A DNA stretch of 64,000 bases from Rouxiella silvae (lineage in GTDB: Bacteria > Pseudomonadota > Gammaproteobacteria > Enterobacterales > Enterobacteriaceae). How positions within the stretch are numbered: the stretch's first letter is position 1; every line of letters begins with the position of its first letter. Positions 36,476-45,616 of the stretch are shown here, piece by piece. The DNA is taken from NCBI RefSeq assembly GCF_002093625.1, contig NZ_MRWD01000009.1, positions 40,972 through 104,971 of the forward strand, written 5' to 3'. Below the pieces are notes generated by a model. It searched no databases and had not been told where the DNA came from. It saw only the letters and a program-made list of their open reading frames with translations. A program made the translations under genes and the position numbers.

Positions 36476-37215
36476 CAGTGCGCCTCCTTGACATTGACCT
36501 GCGGCACCGTGACGCCGGAAAATATTTGCGCAAAATCGGGCGTTGGCGTTTCGCTGTTTTCAAAACGCAGACTGGCCACAATATCGTCAAAATGTTGCGC
36601 CATTTTTTCGGCCAACGCCACGGCGTCACGCTTTTTCAACAATGCCAGTAGGTCGTCGTGATCATGACAACGACACCCCTGCTGCCACGGTGCTCCCCAC
36701 GCGGCTATCGCCAGCGAGGAACGTAGCGTCAGTTGAGAAACGGTTTCAGTCAGCACTTTATTACCGGAGATAGCCTGCAACTGAACGTGAAAAGCCGCAG
36801 AAAGGCGGATTGCCGCCGGACCGTCGCGATCCTCATGGGCTTTTTTCTCTTCATTCACCAGTTTCTTCATCGCTGCAAGATGAGGCGACTGAGAGTGCGC
36901 CACCACGTGGGTCATATTGGCGCACTCGAGAATTTTTCGGGTGGTAAAGACGCTGCGCGACTCTTCGGCATCTGGCGTAGTGACGTGCGCACCACGTTTG
37001 GGCAACAGTGTCACAAGTTGCACTGCGGCAAGGCGTTGAAGAACGCGACGGATACCCGTGCGGCTTACGGAAAATGCGTCGGCCAGCGCTTCTTCAGGCA
37101 ATTTATTACCGGGTAACAGCGTGTGCTCGACTATCGATCGCACCAGTGCGTTGTAAATGTGGTCGTCCTTATCCTCAGTAAAATAAGCCGTATTCAGGCC
37201 GTTCCAGCTGGTCAT
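36475..37215 (-). CDS. hpxS: GntR-family (FCD) regulator HpxS
   Basis: 246 residues from ATG 37215, 8 bp after GGAG; a frame to 37242 adds nothing family-like. N-terminal winged helix (LPGNKLPEEALADAFSVSRT, RRVLQRLAAVQLV), then an FCD ligand domain with its helix-rich metal site (FHVQLQAIS, HDDLLALLKKRD). Divergent from hpxB with three GTATAC palindromes between, which are probably its operators. First gene of hpxS-hpxA-puuE. Confidence 0.87.
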   Translation of the reverse strand: MTSWNGLNTAYFTEDKDDHIYNALVRSIVEHTLLPGNKLPEEALADAFSVSRTGIRRVLQRLAAVQLVTLLPKRGAHVTTPDAEESRSVFTTRKILECANMTHVVAHSQSPHLAAMKKLVNEEKKAHEDRDGPAAIRLSAAFHVQLQAISGNKVLTETVSQLTLRSSLAIAAWGAPWQQGCRCHDHDDLLALLKKRDAVALAEKMAQHFDDIVASLRFENSETPTPDFAQIFSGVTVPQVNVKEAH

Positions 37216-37225
37216 TATCACTACT

Positions 37226-37280
37226 CCGTATACGGAACACATAACTTATCGTATACATGAAAATATATTTTTGTATACAA
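37226..37280. promoter_or_regulatory. Three GTATAC palindromes, probable HpxS operators
   Basis: CCGTATACGG (37226-37235), CGTATACATG (around 37251-37256) and TTGTATACAA (37271-37280) have centres 23 and 22 bp apart. Two are perfect 10-bp palindromes. They fill the gap between hpxS and hpxB next to the hpxS ribosome binding site. The spacing of about two helical turns fits cooperative binding of GntR dimers. Confidence 0.7.
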
Positions 37281-37393
37281 AAAATGAGATTTGGCCTAAT
37301 TCCTGCACTGCACATTTGAATGATTAATTTTTTGGACTGCCGGACATCGGCTTCCCCCTATTTCAAATGTTGTTTATGACAGGAGCACGATTT

Positions 37394-38899
37394 ATGCCAA
37401 ACCAGGAAAACACCTCTGCTGCTGACCCTCAACTGAGTGCCGGAATTATCAAACCGCACTACAGCCCCAGGTTATGCAATGATGATTTGGCACCAACCCG
37501 CGATCAGAACTGGAGTTGGTACAACATCTTTTCCTTCTGGATGTCAGACGTACACAGCATGGGAGGTTACGTTGTTGCCGCCAGCTTCTTCACTCTAGGA
37601 CTGGCCAGCTGGCAGGTGCTGATTTGCCTGCTGTGCGGCATTTGCATCGTACAGCTCTGCGCTAATCTGGTGGCGAAACCTAGCCAGCAGGCAGGTGTCC
37701 CTTATGCGGTTATTTGCCGTCAGGCCTTTGGCGTGTTTGGCGCAAATATCCCGGCGGTCATCCGTGGCCTGATTGCCTTTGCCTGGTACGGCATTCAAAC
37801 CTACTTGGCCGCCAGCGCGCTGATGCTGGTGATGCTTAAGTTCTTCCCCGCGCTTAATCCGCTGACAGTGCCACACTGGCTGGGTCTTTCTGCATTGGGC
37901 TGGATTTGTTTTGGCGTGATGTGGGTGCTGCAGGCGATGGTGTTCTGGCACGGTATGAGCGCGATTAAACGCTTTATCGACGTGGCTGGCCCGGCGGTGT
38001 ATGTGGTGATGCTGATGTTGGCTGGATGGATTGTATACAAAACCGGTCTGAGCAATATTTCGTTTACTCTGGCAAGCAAGTCACTGTCTGCGGGCCAACA
38101 AACCTGGGAGATGATTACCGCAACAGCGCTGGTGGTGTCTTACTTCTCGGGTCCGCTGCTTAACTTTGGGGATTTCTCTCGCTACGGCAAAAGCATGGGC
38201 GAAATTCGCCGCGGCAACCGTTGGGGCCTGCCGTTTAACTTCCTGCTGTTCTCGATTGTTACTGTGGTGATTGTCTCAGGCACGCAGTCGCTGTTCGGCA
38301 CCATGATTACCGACCCGATTGAAACCGTAAGCCGCGTGGGTAACAGCGTTGCCGTTGCGCTTGGGCTGCTGACGATGATTATTGCCACTATCGGCATCAA
38401 TATTGTCGCCAACTTCGTTTCACCCGCCTTCGACTTCTCCAACTGTTCACCGCAGAAAATCAGCTTTCGTACCGGCGGGATGATTGCGGCGGTAGGTTCT
38501 GTTTTGCTGACGCCGTGGAACCTGTTCCAGTCTCCTGAGCTCATTCACTATACGCTCGACGTATTGGGTGCGTTTATTGGGCCACTGTTCGGTATTTTAC
38601 TGGTGGATTATTATCTGATTAAGCGCGGACATCTTGATGTAGATGCGCTGTTCAACGATACGCCTTCAGGCCGTTATTGGTATCGCAACGGTTTCAACCC
38701 TAAAGCCATTGGCTCCCTGTTGCCTGCCGTGGTGATTGGTCTGGTGATTAGCTTTACGCCAAGTCTGCATCAGGTAGCGAATTTTAGCTGGTTTATCGGT
38801 GCATTTTTATCGGGTGGATTCTACCGTTTTATCGCACGACACGACCGCGCGGCGGCAACGTCAATGAGCTATGTAAAAGCTGAGTTGGGTAAAGAGTAA
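37394..38899 (+). CDS. hpxB: NCS1-family allantoin/purine permease HpxB
   Basis: 501-residue transporter with about twelve hydrophobic segments; start ATG 37394, 8 bp after AGGAG. NCS1 signatures: DLAPTRDQNWSWYNIFSFWM at the N-terminus (the NW-type motif before helix 1), GVPYAVICRQAFGVFGANI, FNLF-type core QSLFGTMITDPIETVSRVGN and the GPLFGILLVDYYLIKRG loop. Members carry allantoin, hydantoins or nucleobases. Divergent from hpxS, so allantoin is the best guess. It is followed by a terminator shared with the tRNA-Asp gene on the other strand. Confidence 0.88.
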   Translation: MPNQENTSAADPQLSAGIIKPHYSPRLCNDDLAPTRDQNWSWYNIFSFWMSDVHSMGGYVVAASFFTLGLASWQVLICLLCGICIVQLCANLVAKPSQQAGVPYAVICRQAFGVFGANIPAVIRGLIAFAWYGIQTYLAASALMLVMLKFFPALNPLTVPHWLGLSALGWICFGVMWVLQAMVFWHGMSAIKRFIDVAGPAVYVVMLMLAGWIVYKTGLSNISFTLASKSLSAGQQTWEMITATALVVSYFSGPLLNFGDFSRYGKSMGEIRRGNRWGLPFNFLLFSIVTVVIVSGTQSLFGTMITDPIETVSRVGNSVAVALGLLTMIIATIGINIVANFVSPAFDFSNCSPQKISFRTGGMIAAVGSVLLTPWNLFQSPELIHYTLDVLGAFIGPLFGILLVDYYLIKRGHLDVDALFNDTPSGRYWYRNGFNPKAIGSLLPAVVIGLVISFTPSLHQVANFSWFIGAFLSGGFYRFIARHDRAAATSMSYVKAELGKE

Positions 38900-38922
38900 T
38901 TTCTGGAAGGATAAAAGCAGCG

Positions 38923-38954
38923 AAGCCCTGATTCATTACTGAATCAGGGCTTCT
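38923..38954. terminator. Terminator between hpxB and tRNA-Asp
   Basis: AAGCCCTGATTC-N6-GAATCAGGGCTT, a perfect 12-bp stem that works for the minus-strand tRNA and for plus-strand hpxB. Confidence 0.88.
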
Positions 38955-38959
38955 GAATG

Positions 38960-39036
38960 TGGCGGAACGGACGGGGCTCGAACCCGCGACCCCCTGCGTG
39001 ACAGGCAGGTATTCTAACCAACTGAACTACCGCTCC
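38960..39036 (-). tRNA. aspV: tRNA-Asp (GTC anticodon), first copy
   Basis: 77 nt including encoded CCA. On the minus strand it starts GGAGCGGTAGTTCAGTTGG, has the anticodon loop CTGTCAC (GTC) and the T arm GGTTCGAGCC. It differs from the E. coli tRNA-Asp at very few bases, and is identical to the copy at 63572-63648. The position next to dnaQ corresponds to E. coli aspV. The 151 bp to dnaQ hold no clear gene. Confidence 0.97.
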
Positions 39037-39187
39037 ACTTTACTTCTTTTACTGCCGCTCCATGTCACTGGAACGAGGCGAATATTACGGTTGACCAATG
39101 ATTCCGTCAATGTTTTTTCTGACAAATAATTCTATTTGCTCAGTATTTCCGCAGGATGCTCAAATTGGTGTCACAAAAATCAGCATT

Positions 39188-39943
39188 TTATTCAGCCAGT
39201 GTTTCCGGCGGTGCCGGACGCCACAGGCAGCTGCCGCCCTTCTTCATGACCAAATCCAGACGCGTTTCGTGCGCACTCAACTCTTCGTCACTCGCCATCA
39301 ACACCCTTAATCCCGAGACGGGACGCAAGATTGGCTGAATATCCAGTCCGTCGACGCCGGTATTTTGCTCACCCTCGTGGGAAAACTTCATCAGCGTCTG
39401 CCCACCGGTCATCATGAGATAAACTTCAGCGAGGATTTCGGAGTCAAGTAACGCGCCGTGCAGCGTTCGCTTACTATTGTCGATTAGATAACGATCGCTG
39501 AGCGCATCGAGGTTGTTGCGTTTGCCGGGGAACAGCTTGCGCGCCATGAACAGGCTGTCGGTAATTTTACAAAACGTTTCGGTTTTGGCGATGTTACGTC
39601 CCAGCATACCGAACTCGTAGTCCATAAAACCGATGTCAAAGTTCGCGTTGTGAATCACCAATTCGCCGCCGCGAATATAATCAAGGAAGTCATCGGCGAT
39701 TTCAGCGAAAGTCGGCTTATCGGCTAAAAATTCGTCACTGATACCGTGAATGCCGAACGCCTCCGGATCCACCAGCCTGTCGGGCTTGAGGTACACGTGA
39801 AAATTTCGACCGGTCAAACGGCGGTTGATGACCTCAACGGCACCGATTTCGATGATGCGGTGTCCTTCATAGTGGACGCCCAGCTTATTCATGCCGGTGG
39901 TTTCAGTATCGAGAACAATCTGTCTAGTAGGTGTCGTTAGCAT
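39188..39943 (-). CDS. dnaQ: DNA polymerase III epsilon subunit (proofreading)
   Basis: 3'-5' exonuclease of the replicase core. 251 residues from ATG 39943, MLTTPTRQIVLDTETTG; the frame upstream to 40060 crosses into rnhA and is not used. Exo motifs: D12/E14 in LDTETTG, VIHNANFDIGFMD (exo II) and TLHGALLDSEILAEVY (exo III). The C-terminal part with the alpha-binding region ends RLDLVMKKGGSCLWRP plus an extra seven residues compared with E. coli. Divergent from rnhA over 70 bp, as in E. coli. Confidence 0.97.
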   Translation of the reverse strand: MLTTPTRQIVLDTETTGMNKLGVHYEGHRIIEIGAVEVINRRLTGRNFHVYLKPDRLVDPEAFGIHGISDEFLADKPTFAEIADDFLDYIRGGELVIHNANFDIGFMDYEFGMLGRNIAKTETFCKITDSLFMARKLFPGKRNNLDALSDRYLIDNSKRTLHGALLDSEILAEVYLMMTGGQTLMKFSHEGEQNTGVDGLDIQPILRPVSGLRVLMASDEELSAHETRLDLVMKKGGSCLWRPAPPETLAE

Positions 39944-40013
39944 ATTGCAGTGCTCATAGCGCTCGTTTATGTCAGACTTGGCTTTTACATTCTGATGGAA
40001 GAGTCTACCAGAG

Positions 40014-40481
40014 ATGCGCAAACAGGTAGAAATTTTCACCGACGGATCTTGCCTCGGCAATCCGGGACCCGGTGGTTACGGCGCAATATTGCGCTATAAA
40101 GAACATGAAAAACCGTTTAGTGCAGGTTACCGGCTGACGACCAACAACCGCATGGAGCTGATGGCGGCCATTGTTTCACTTGAGGCGTTAACCACGCCGT
40201 GCGACGTCACGCTAAGCACCGACAGCCAGTACGTGCGCCAGGGGATCACGATGTGGATCCACAACTGGAAGAAACGCGGCTGGAAAACGGCTGATAAAAA
40301 GCCGGTGAAAAACGTCGATTTATGGAAACGCCTTGATGCAGCGATTCAGACCCACACCCTGAACTGGATGTGGGTAAAAGGCCACGCCGGTCACCCGGAA
40401 AACGAACGTTGTGACGAACTGGCGCGCAACGCTGCCGGTAATCCAACGCTCGAAGACGTAGGGTATCAGCCCGAAAAATAG
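40014..40481 (+). CDS. rnhA: Ribonuclease HI
   Basis: Cuts RNA in RNA-DNA hybrids; removes R-loops and primers. 155 residues as in E. coli. Acidic catalytic residues: D10 in [17 protein letters not shown]48 in [11 protein letters not shown]70 in [10 protein letters not shown] and D134 near ERCDELAR, with H124 in [10 protein letters not shown]. Converges with yafS, 16 bp apart, divergent from dnaQ. Promoter overlap with dnaQ is the known enteric arrangement. Confidence 0.97.
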   Translation: MRKQVEIFTDGSCLGNPGPGGYGAILRYKEHEKPFSAGYRLTTNNRMELMAAIVSLEALTTPCDVTLSTDSQYVRQGITMWIHNWKKRGWKTADKKPVKNVDLWKRLDAAIQTHTLNWMWVKGHAGHPENERCDELARNAAGNPTLEDVGYQPEK

Positions 40482-40497
40482 CCTGCACCGCGCCGAG

Positions 40498-41223
40498 TTA
40501 GTCCTCGTGATCTTTACGGTAGCTTTTATTGGCCCCGACGGGTTGCGCGATAGACTGTCGGCGCGCGGGCATTTTTTTAGCGGTAGGCAGCAGCGGCAGC
40601 GTGCGCTTTCTTGCCACAATCACTGTCATGCAGCCTAACGCAGGAAGGTGGGTGCTAATCATGCGTCCACCTTGCTTATGCCACGGCAATACCTGAAAGC
40701 GCGATTTAAACATCACCTCGTAATTAAGCAGGCTTAGCCAGTCGATCAGTCGCGTCTGAGTGAACATGCGGCTGTTAAACGGCTGACGCTTGCGTAAAAA
40801 AGGGATGCATTTGCCGACCCCAAGTAAACTAAAGGGAGCAAAGCCGCTCAACACTAGCCAGCCGTCATCGATCAATACTCTATCGACTTCACGAAGAATA
40901 CGATGCGGATCGGTGGCATAATTTAGGGTGTGGCACAGCAGGCAGGCATCGACCGATTTCTGCTCAAACGGCAGATAATAAGGGTCACCGCGAACGTGCA
41001 CCTTGTCTCCCTCCGGTGCAACGTTAACCTGATGCGAAATAGTGCAGTCTTCGCTACTGATTTCAGTGCTCAAATTGCCAATTTTAAGTAAATGAAAGCC
41101 ATACAACTTGCTCCACCAAGGTTGCAGTTGTTCTTCAAGCGCGGCACGGTAGTAATCACCACGGGGAATATCGTCCCAGGATGAAGGCACCACGAGCTTT
41201 TTGCGAATATGTGCTGACTTCAT
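40498..41223 (-). CDS. yafS: SAM-dependent methyltransferase-like protein YafS
   Basis: 241 residues, class I methyltransferase fold without a known substrate. LLKIGNLSTEIS stands where the glycine-rich SAM loop usually lies, so the loop is atypical; VDACLLCHTLNYATDPHRIL and LVLSGFAPFSLLG are the following family blocks. The C-terminal 35 residues are basic. Divergent from gloB over only 44 bp, same place as E. coli yafS. Confidence 0.9.
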   Translation of the reverse strand: MKSAHIRKKLVVPSSWDDIPRGDYYRAALEEQLQPWWSKLYGFHLLKIGNLSTEISSEDCTISHQVNVAPEGDKVHVRGDPYYLPFEQKSVDACLLCHTLNYATDPHRILREVDRVLIDDGWLVLSGFAPFSLLGVGKCIPFLRKRQPFNSRMFTQTRLIDWLSLLNYEVMFKSRFQVLPWHKQGGRMISTHLPALGCMTVIVARKRTLPLLPTAKKMPARRQSIAQPVGANKSYRKDHED

Positions 41224-41267
41224 GATTTTTTTTCAACTTTCAGGCAAGTGCTTAACAGGAGTTTGTG

Positions 41268-42023
41268 ATGAATCTTATCAGTATTCCGGCATTACAGGAC
41301 AACTACATTTGGTTGCTTGACGACCAAAATGGTCATTGTGTGATTGTTGATCCGGGCGAGTCCGCGCCGGTGCTTGAGGCACTGGCCGCACACCAATTAA
41401 CCCCTTCAGCCATTATGCTGACCCATCATCACCACGACCACACTGGCGGCGTTAGCGCAATTATCAAGCAATTTCCTGCTGTAAAAGTGTACGGCCCTGA
41501 AGAAACTTCAGCCAAAGGGGCTAAGATAATTCTTAAAAGTGGTGATGAGGTCGAAATTGGGGGGGTGAATTGGTCGATTTTTGCTACGCCCGGGCACACT
41601 CTTGGTCACATTTCATACTACAGCGCACCTTATCTTTTCTGTGGTGACACGATGTTTTCTGCCGGATGCGGACGTTTATTCGAAGGCACTCCACAGCAAA
41701 TGTACCAATCGTTTCAACGCTTAGCGGAACTTCCTGACGACACACTTGTCTGTTGCGCGCACGAATATACAGTTTCAAATCTTAAGTTTGCACGTTCAAT
41801 CCTGCCAGACGATTCCGATATTTCAGCACATGAACAAACCGTAGTGGATAAGCGCAAAAATGGGCAATCATCCCTGCCTACAACCCTCGGTTTAGAACGT
41901 AAAATCAACCTATTCTTACGCTGCCATGACGTTGATTTACAAAACAATTTAAACCTTAACGAAAGCATAACGCACGACTGGCAGGTTTTTGCGCTTTTAC
42001 GCCAGCTCAAGGATAGCTTCTGA
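41268..42023 (+). CDS. gloB: Hydroxyacylglutathione hydrolase (glyoxalase II)
   Basis: Metallo-beta-lactamase-fold enzyme that hydrolyses S-lactoylglutathione to lactate and glutathione in methylglyoxal detoxification. 251 residues, start ATG 41268 after AGGAG; the GTG three bases earlier gives an extra Met and is less well spaced. Metal ligands: [37 protein letters not shown] and CAHEYT. Divergent from yafS, followed by mltD after 69 bp. Confidence 0.97.
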   Translation: MNLISIPALQDNYIWLLDDQNGHCVIVDPGESAPVLEALAAHQLTPSAIMLTHHHHDHTGGVSAIIKQFPAVKVYGPEETSAKGAKIILKSGDEVEIGGVNWSIFATPGHTLGHISYYSAPYLFCGDTMFSAGCGRLFEGTPQQMYQSFQRLAELPDDTLVCCAHEYTVSNLKFARSILPDDSDISAHEQTVVDKRKNGQSSLPTTLGLERKINLFLRCHDVDLQNNLNLNESITHDWQVFALLRQLKDSF

Positions 42024-42092
42024 AGCTTTTAGTTGTCTTTTTTGGCAGGGCAAAGTAGTATTGCTCGTCTTTTAAGCAACTATGACACACAC

Positions 42093-43469
42093 ATGAAGGC
42101 TAAAGCGATTATCTTCGCCTCGGTGTTGCTAGTGGGTTGCCAGGCGTCCAGGCAGGACGTCAAGGTGCCAGAACAGCATGCACAGAGTTTGTCTTCGGCA
42201 AGTCAAAGTGAAGCAGGAGAGTACACAGACGATGGTCAGTCGACATCGGCACAGTGGTTAGGTACAAGTGACCCCAATGCGCAAAAGAATCTGTGGAACT
42301 TCATTGGCGACGAGCTGAAGATGAAGGTTCCGGATAATTCCCGGATCCGTGAGCAAAAAGTAAAGTATCTGAAACAGAAGAGCTATCTCCACGATGTAAC
42401 ATTACGGGCAGAGCCGTACATGTACTGGATCACCGAGCAGATTAAGAAACGCAATATGCCGATGGAACTGGTACTGCTACCCATAGTGGAGAGCGCTTTT
42501 GACCCCAAAGCAACCTCAGCAGCTAATGCCGCTGGGTTATGGCAGATTGTGCCAAGTACGGGTCGCAACTATGGTTTGAAACAAAACCAGTGGTATGACG
42601 GTCGCCGCGATGTTGTGGCATCGACAACTGCTGCGCTTGATATGATGCAAAGCCTGAACAAAATGTTTGGCGGCGACTGGTTATTAACCATTGCAGCTTA
42701 TAACAGCGGTGAAGGTCGCGTGATGCAGGCGATTAAACAGAATAAAGCAAAAGGTCGACCGACTGACTTCTGGTCACTGGCGCTTCCTCGTGAAACGTCG
42801 ATTTATGTACCCAAGATGTTGGCGCTTAGCGATATTCTTAAGCACAGTAAAAAATACGGGATTAGCTTACCGAAACCTGACGAAGACCGTGCACTAGCGC
42901 GTGTTGAAGTGGGTCAACAGATGCAGTTAACTCAGGCGGCTGAGATGGCGGGCATGTCACTGACTAAGCTTAAATCCTTTAATACCGGCTACAAACGTAA
43001 TGTCACGGCCCCTAACGGCCCTCATTACATTGTGTTACCCAAGGCGCATGCCGACCAGCTCAAAGATTCCCTGGCTGATGGAGACATCAGTGCGGTTCAG
43101 GAAACAAGACTGGCCAGCAACAGCACGTCTGGTGCAGCTTCTTATAAGGTCCGCTCCGGCGATAGCCTGACAGGAATTGCAGCCAAACTGAATGTGAAGT
43201 CCGGTGACTTACAGCGTTGGAACAATTTACGCTCGGCGAGCGTGTTAAAAGTTGGGCAAACCCTGCAAGTGGCAGACAGCGGCGTTAACGGTAGCAGCAA
43301 CGGCAGTATTACGTATCAGGTACGTAAAGGCGATTCGTTGTCGAGCATTGCCAAGCGCAATGGCGTGAACATCAAAGATGTGATGCGCTGGAACGCGGGC
43401 ACCGACAGCCTACAGCCTGGTGAAAAGCTGACACTTTACGTTAGCGGCAAGCAGAGCCCTGATAGCTGA
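42093..43469 (+). CDS. mltD: Membrane-bound lytic murein transglycosylase D
   Basis: Outer-membrane lipoprotein that cleaves glycan strands of peptidoglycan. 458 residues from ATG 42093 (MKAKAIIFASVLLVGCQ, lipobox LVGC with lipid Cys at 16). Family 1 SLT domain: catalytic Glu in PIVESAFDPKATS, then AAGLWQIVPSTGRNYGL and IAAYNSGEGRV. Two LysM repeats close the protein: YKVRSGDSLTGIAAKLNVKS and YQVRKGDSLSSIAKRNGVN. A longer frame to 42033 would destroy the lipoprotein signal. Terminator downstream. Confidence 0.96.
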   Translation: MKAKAIIFASVLLVGCQASRQDVKVPEQHAQSLSSASQSEAGEYTDDGQSTSAQWLGTSDPNAQKNLWNFIGDELKMKVPDNSRIREQKVKYLKQKSYLHDVTLRAEPYMYWITEQIKKRNMPMELVLLPIVESAFDPKATSAANAAGLWQIVPSTGRNYGLKQNQWYDGRRDVVASTTAALDMMQSLNKMFGGDWLLTIAAYNSGEGRVMQAIKQNKAKGRPTDFWSLALPRETSIYVPKMLALSDILKHSKKYGISLPKPDEDRALARVEVGQQMQLTQAAEMAGMSLTKLKSFNTGYKRNVTAPNGPHYIVLPKAHADQLKDSLADGDISAVQETRLASNSTSGAASYKVRSGDSLTGIAAKLNVKSGDLQRWNNLRSASVLKVGQTLQVADSGVNGSSNGSITYQVRKGDSLSSIAKRNGVNIKDVMRWNAGTDSLQPGEKLTLYVSGKQSPDS

Positions 43470-43487
43470 TACAACTTCGTAGCCCTT

Positions 43488-43519
43488 AGAAAAGCACCCA
43501 TTGGGTGCTTTTTTTTTCA
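43488..43519 (+). terminator. Terminator of mltD
   Basis: AAAAGCACCCA-TTGGGTGCTTTTTTTTT, a strong stem with a run of nine T. The rest of the gap 43520-44021 is AT-rich and holds the CRP site below, but no gene I can support. Confidence 0.9.
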
Positions 43520-43791
43520 TCTCAAGTACCTGCTATTACCCTAAAATAAATAATCTTTTCCCGTCGTGCTCTCACGGTAAATAACCTTTTTTCGCCGTCA
43601 TATATTCACGTAAAAATAATCGCCCCCTCTCACCCCCTCGACATTCTATAAATTCATTCGTCTGGCAAGAATTAACGAAATCACCGCTGCCCGCCCAAAA
43701 ATACAATTAAAACTACAGCTAAAAATAGACAGAAGATAATTTTACGAAAAGCGCAACTGACAGGCTCAAAGTCCATAATCATCAAAAAATA

Positions 43792-43807
43792 TGTGATTGC
43801 GGTCACA
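43792..43807. promoter_or_regulatory. Perfect CRP site upstream of the sugar transporter gene
   Basis: TGTGATTGCGGTCACA matches both half-sites of the CRP consensus exactly. A TG-T-TATAC extended -10-like sequence lies at about 43833-43840. Distance to the coding start is 214 bp, leaving a long leader. Activation under low glucose is expected. Confidence 0.85.
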
Positions 43808-44021
43808 AAAATATGACATCCCTTTTCTTTGCTGTTATACCTTATAAGCGGTGAGAAGCAGACCAGACCTAGTGTTATGACATAAGGCGAGGGGAAAGAC
43901 AGCGCGATCGGCCACTATTTTCTCACCCATTTAAAGATTGATTGGCCACCCTATTTTCCCTCTCCCACTTTTGCAAGGACGTATTTGAAACACTAATAAT
44001 AAACTATAAAACAAGGTACTT

Positions 44022-45533
44022 ATGACGCAGACAAATGAAGAAAAACGAGAAACACTCTCAGAGACGCGAGGGGGCGAAAATAGCGCTCCCGCTACGGTTG
44101 AAAATAGTGATAACAACAATTTTCTCAGCGCCGATGCGTTTCTCCTTACTGCCACAGGCATAGCCGCAATAGCCGGTTTCCTTTATGGATATGACACAGG
44201 GATTATTTCAGGCGCTCTGCTGCAAATAACCCATGATTTCTCTCTCTCGAACCATGCACAAGAGTTAGTGACCAGCGCTATTTTAGTGGGTGCAGTCATC
44301 GGTGCACTTTGCTGCGGTAAACTTTCGAGCGTAATGGGTCGCCGCTATACGGTGATGACGGTTGCGGCCATCTTCGCCGTCGGCGTTATCGGCTCTGGCC
44401 TTTCAGCCTCTGCTTTTTGGTTGGGCATGGCGCGTATTGTTTTAGGCTTCGCCGTCGGGGGAGCGTCGCAAATTGTGCCAGTATATATTGCCGAGCTGGC
44501 CCCGCCTGAAAAACGTGGGCGACTGGTGACCTTTTTCAATATTTCAATCGGTATTGGCATTCTGACCGCTGGCTTGGTAGGCGCATTTATGCAGGATATC
44601 TGGTCATGGCGTGTGATGTTTTCAGTTGCCGCCATTCCAGCATTGATACTGCTGGTAGGGATGTTCCCCATGCCGGAAAGCCCGCGCTGGTTGGTGGGTC
44701 AGAAGCGAACCAAAGAGGCGCGTATCGCGCTGAATATGGTACGAGAAACTGACCGTGAAGTCCGCCATGAGCTTAGAAATATTCAAAAAGTGCACGATAA
44801 AGTCGAGCGTAAAAGCGTGGCTGGCTGGAAGGATTTGAAGCAACCTTGGATGCGCCCTGCCCTGATTGCCGGTTTAGGCGTCGCCGCCTTCACACAGCTT
44901 TCCGGCATCGAAATGATGATCTATTACACGCCGACCTTTCTGACTGATGCCGGTTTTAGCCGCGCAGCGGCGCTGCACTCGGCGCTAGGCGTAGCGGTTA
45001 TTTACCTGGTGATGACCGTTATCGGTAAACTGGTGGTTGACCACGTGGGTCGCCGAACGCTAACCCTGTGGATGATGCCCGGAGCAGTTATCAGCCTGTT
45101 CCTGCTCGGTCTCATGTTCATGCTTGATTCTAAAGGGCAGCAGTACGGTTGGTTGATTGTCACCTGCCTGTTTGCATTTATGGTGTTCAACTCGGGCGGT
45201 ATTCAGGTGATTGGCTGGTTGCTGGGTTCTGAAGTCTATCCGATGGGGATCAGGGAAAAAGCCACCAGTTTGCACGCCGCAACGCTGTGGGGCTCTAACC
45301 TGCTGCTAACCGCCACGGCGCTTTCGCTGGTGGGTATCTTGGGGATTGGTGGTGCAATGTGGTTCTACGCCCTGCTTAATCTGTTGGGATTCCTGTTTAT
45401 TTTCTTCCTGGTGCCGGAAACCAAAGGCCGCTCACTTGAAGAGATTGAAACGTCATTAAAAGAGGGGCGTTTTTATCCTCGCCAGCAGAATAAAACGCAG
45501 AAAGGAATGAAGCAGGTTGATGAGATAGCGTAA
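44022..45533 (+). CDS. MFS sugar porter, GalP/AraE/XylE-like
   Basis: 503-residue proton-coupled sugar transporter with twelve predicted helices. Sugar porter signatures: FLYGYDTGIISGALL in helix 1, GKLSSVMGRRYTV loop (RXGRR type), VPVYIAELAPPEKRGRLV after helix 4, PESPRWLVG and VPETKGRSLEEIE after helices 6 and 12. The first 40 residues are polar and longer than in GalP. The substrate cannot be fixed (a hexose, pentose or polyol). It lies between mltD and yafD, not a place for it in E. coli, so it is an insertion in this lineage. Confidence 0.88.
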   Translation: MTQTNEEKRETLSETRGGENSAPATVENSDNNNFLSADAFLLTATGIAAIAGFLYGYDTGIISGALLQITHDFSLSNHAQELVTSAILVGAVIGALCCGKLSSVMGRRYTVMTVAAIFAVGVIGSGLSASAFWLGMARIVLGFAVGGASQIVPVYIAELAPPEKRGRLVTFFNISIGIGILTAGLVGAFMQDIWSWRVMFSVAAIPALILLVGMFPMPESPRWLVGQKRTKEARIALNMVRETDREVRHELRNIQKVHDKVERKSVAGWKDLKQPWMRPALIAGLGVAAFTQLSGIEMMIYYTPTFLTDAGFSRAAALHSALGVAVIYLVMTVIGKLVVDHVGRRTLTLWMMPGAVISLFLLGLMFMLDSKGQQYGWLIVTCLFAFMVFNSGGIQVIGWLLGSEVYPMGIREKATSLHAATLWGSNLLLTATALSLVGILGIGGAMWFYALLNLLGFLFIFFLVPETKGRSLEEIETSLKEGRFYPRQQNKTQKGMKQVDEIA

Positions 45534-45573
45534 TCAACGTAGTAACATTCTTCAGCAGTAAAATTTGGGAAAC

Positions 45574-45616
45574 AAAAATGCCTCGGGGCGTGAAGCCATC
45601 AATCGGGGCATTTTTT
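45574..45616 (+). terminator. Terminator between sugar porter and yafD
   Basis: AAAATGCC and GGCATTTT pair around a 24-base loop that can form an inner stem; T6 follows. It overlaps the yafD stop codon by two bases. Confidence 0.7.

Noticed and set aside
38031..38040. TTGTATACAA inside hpxB as separate promoter element
   Set aside because: One 10-mer in a coding region can occur by chance; mentioned only as a possible auxiliary HpxS site.
39944..40060. N-terminal extension of dnaQ into rnhA
   Set aside because: The DnaQ family starts near the motif TRQIVLDTETTG; the extra residues would overlap the divergent rnhA start.
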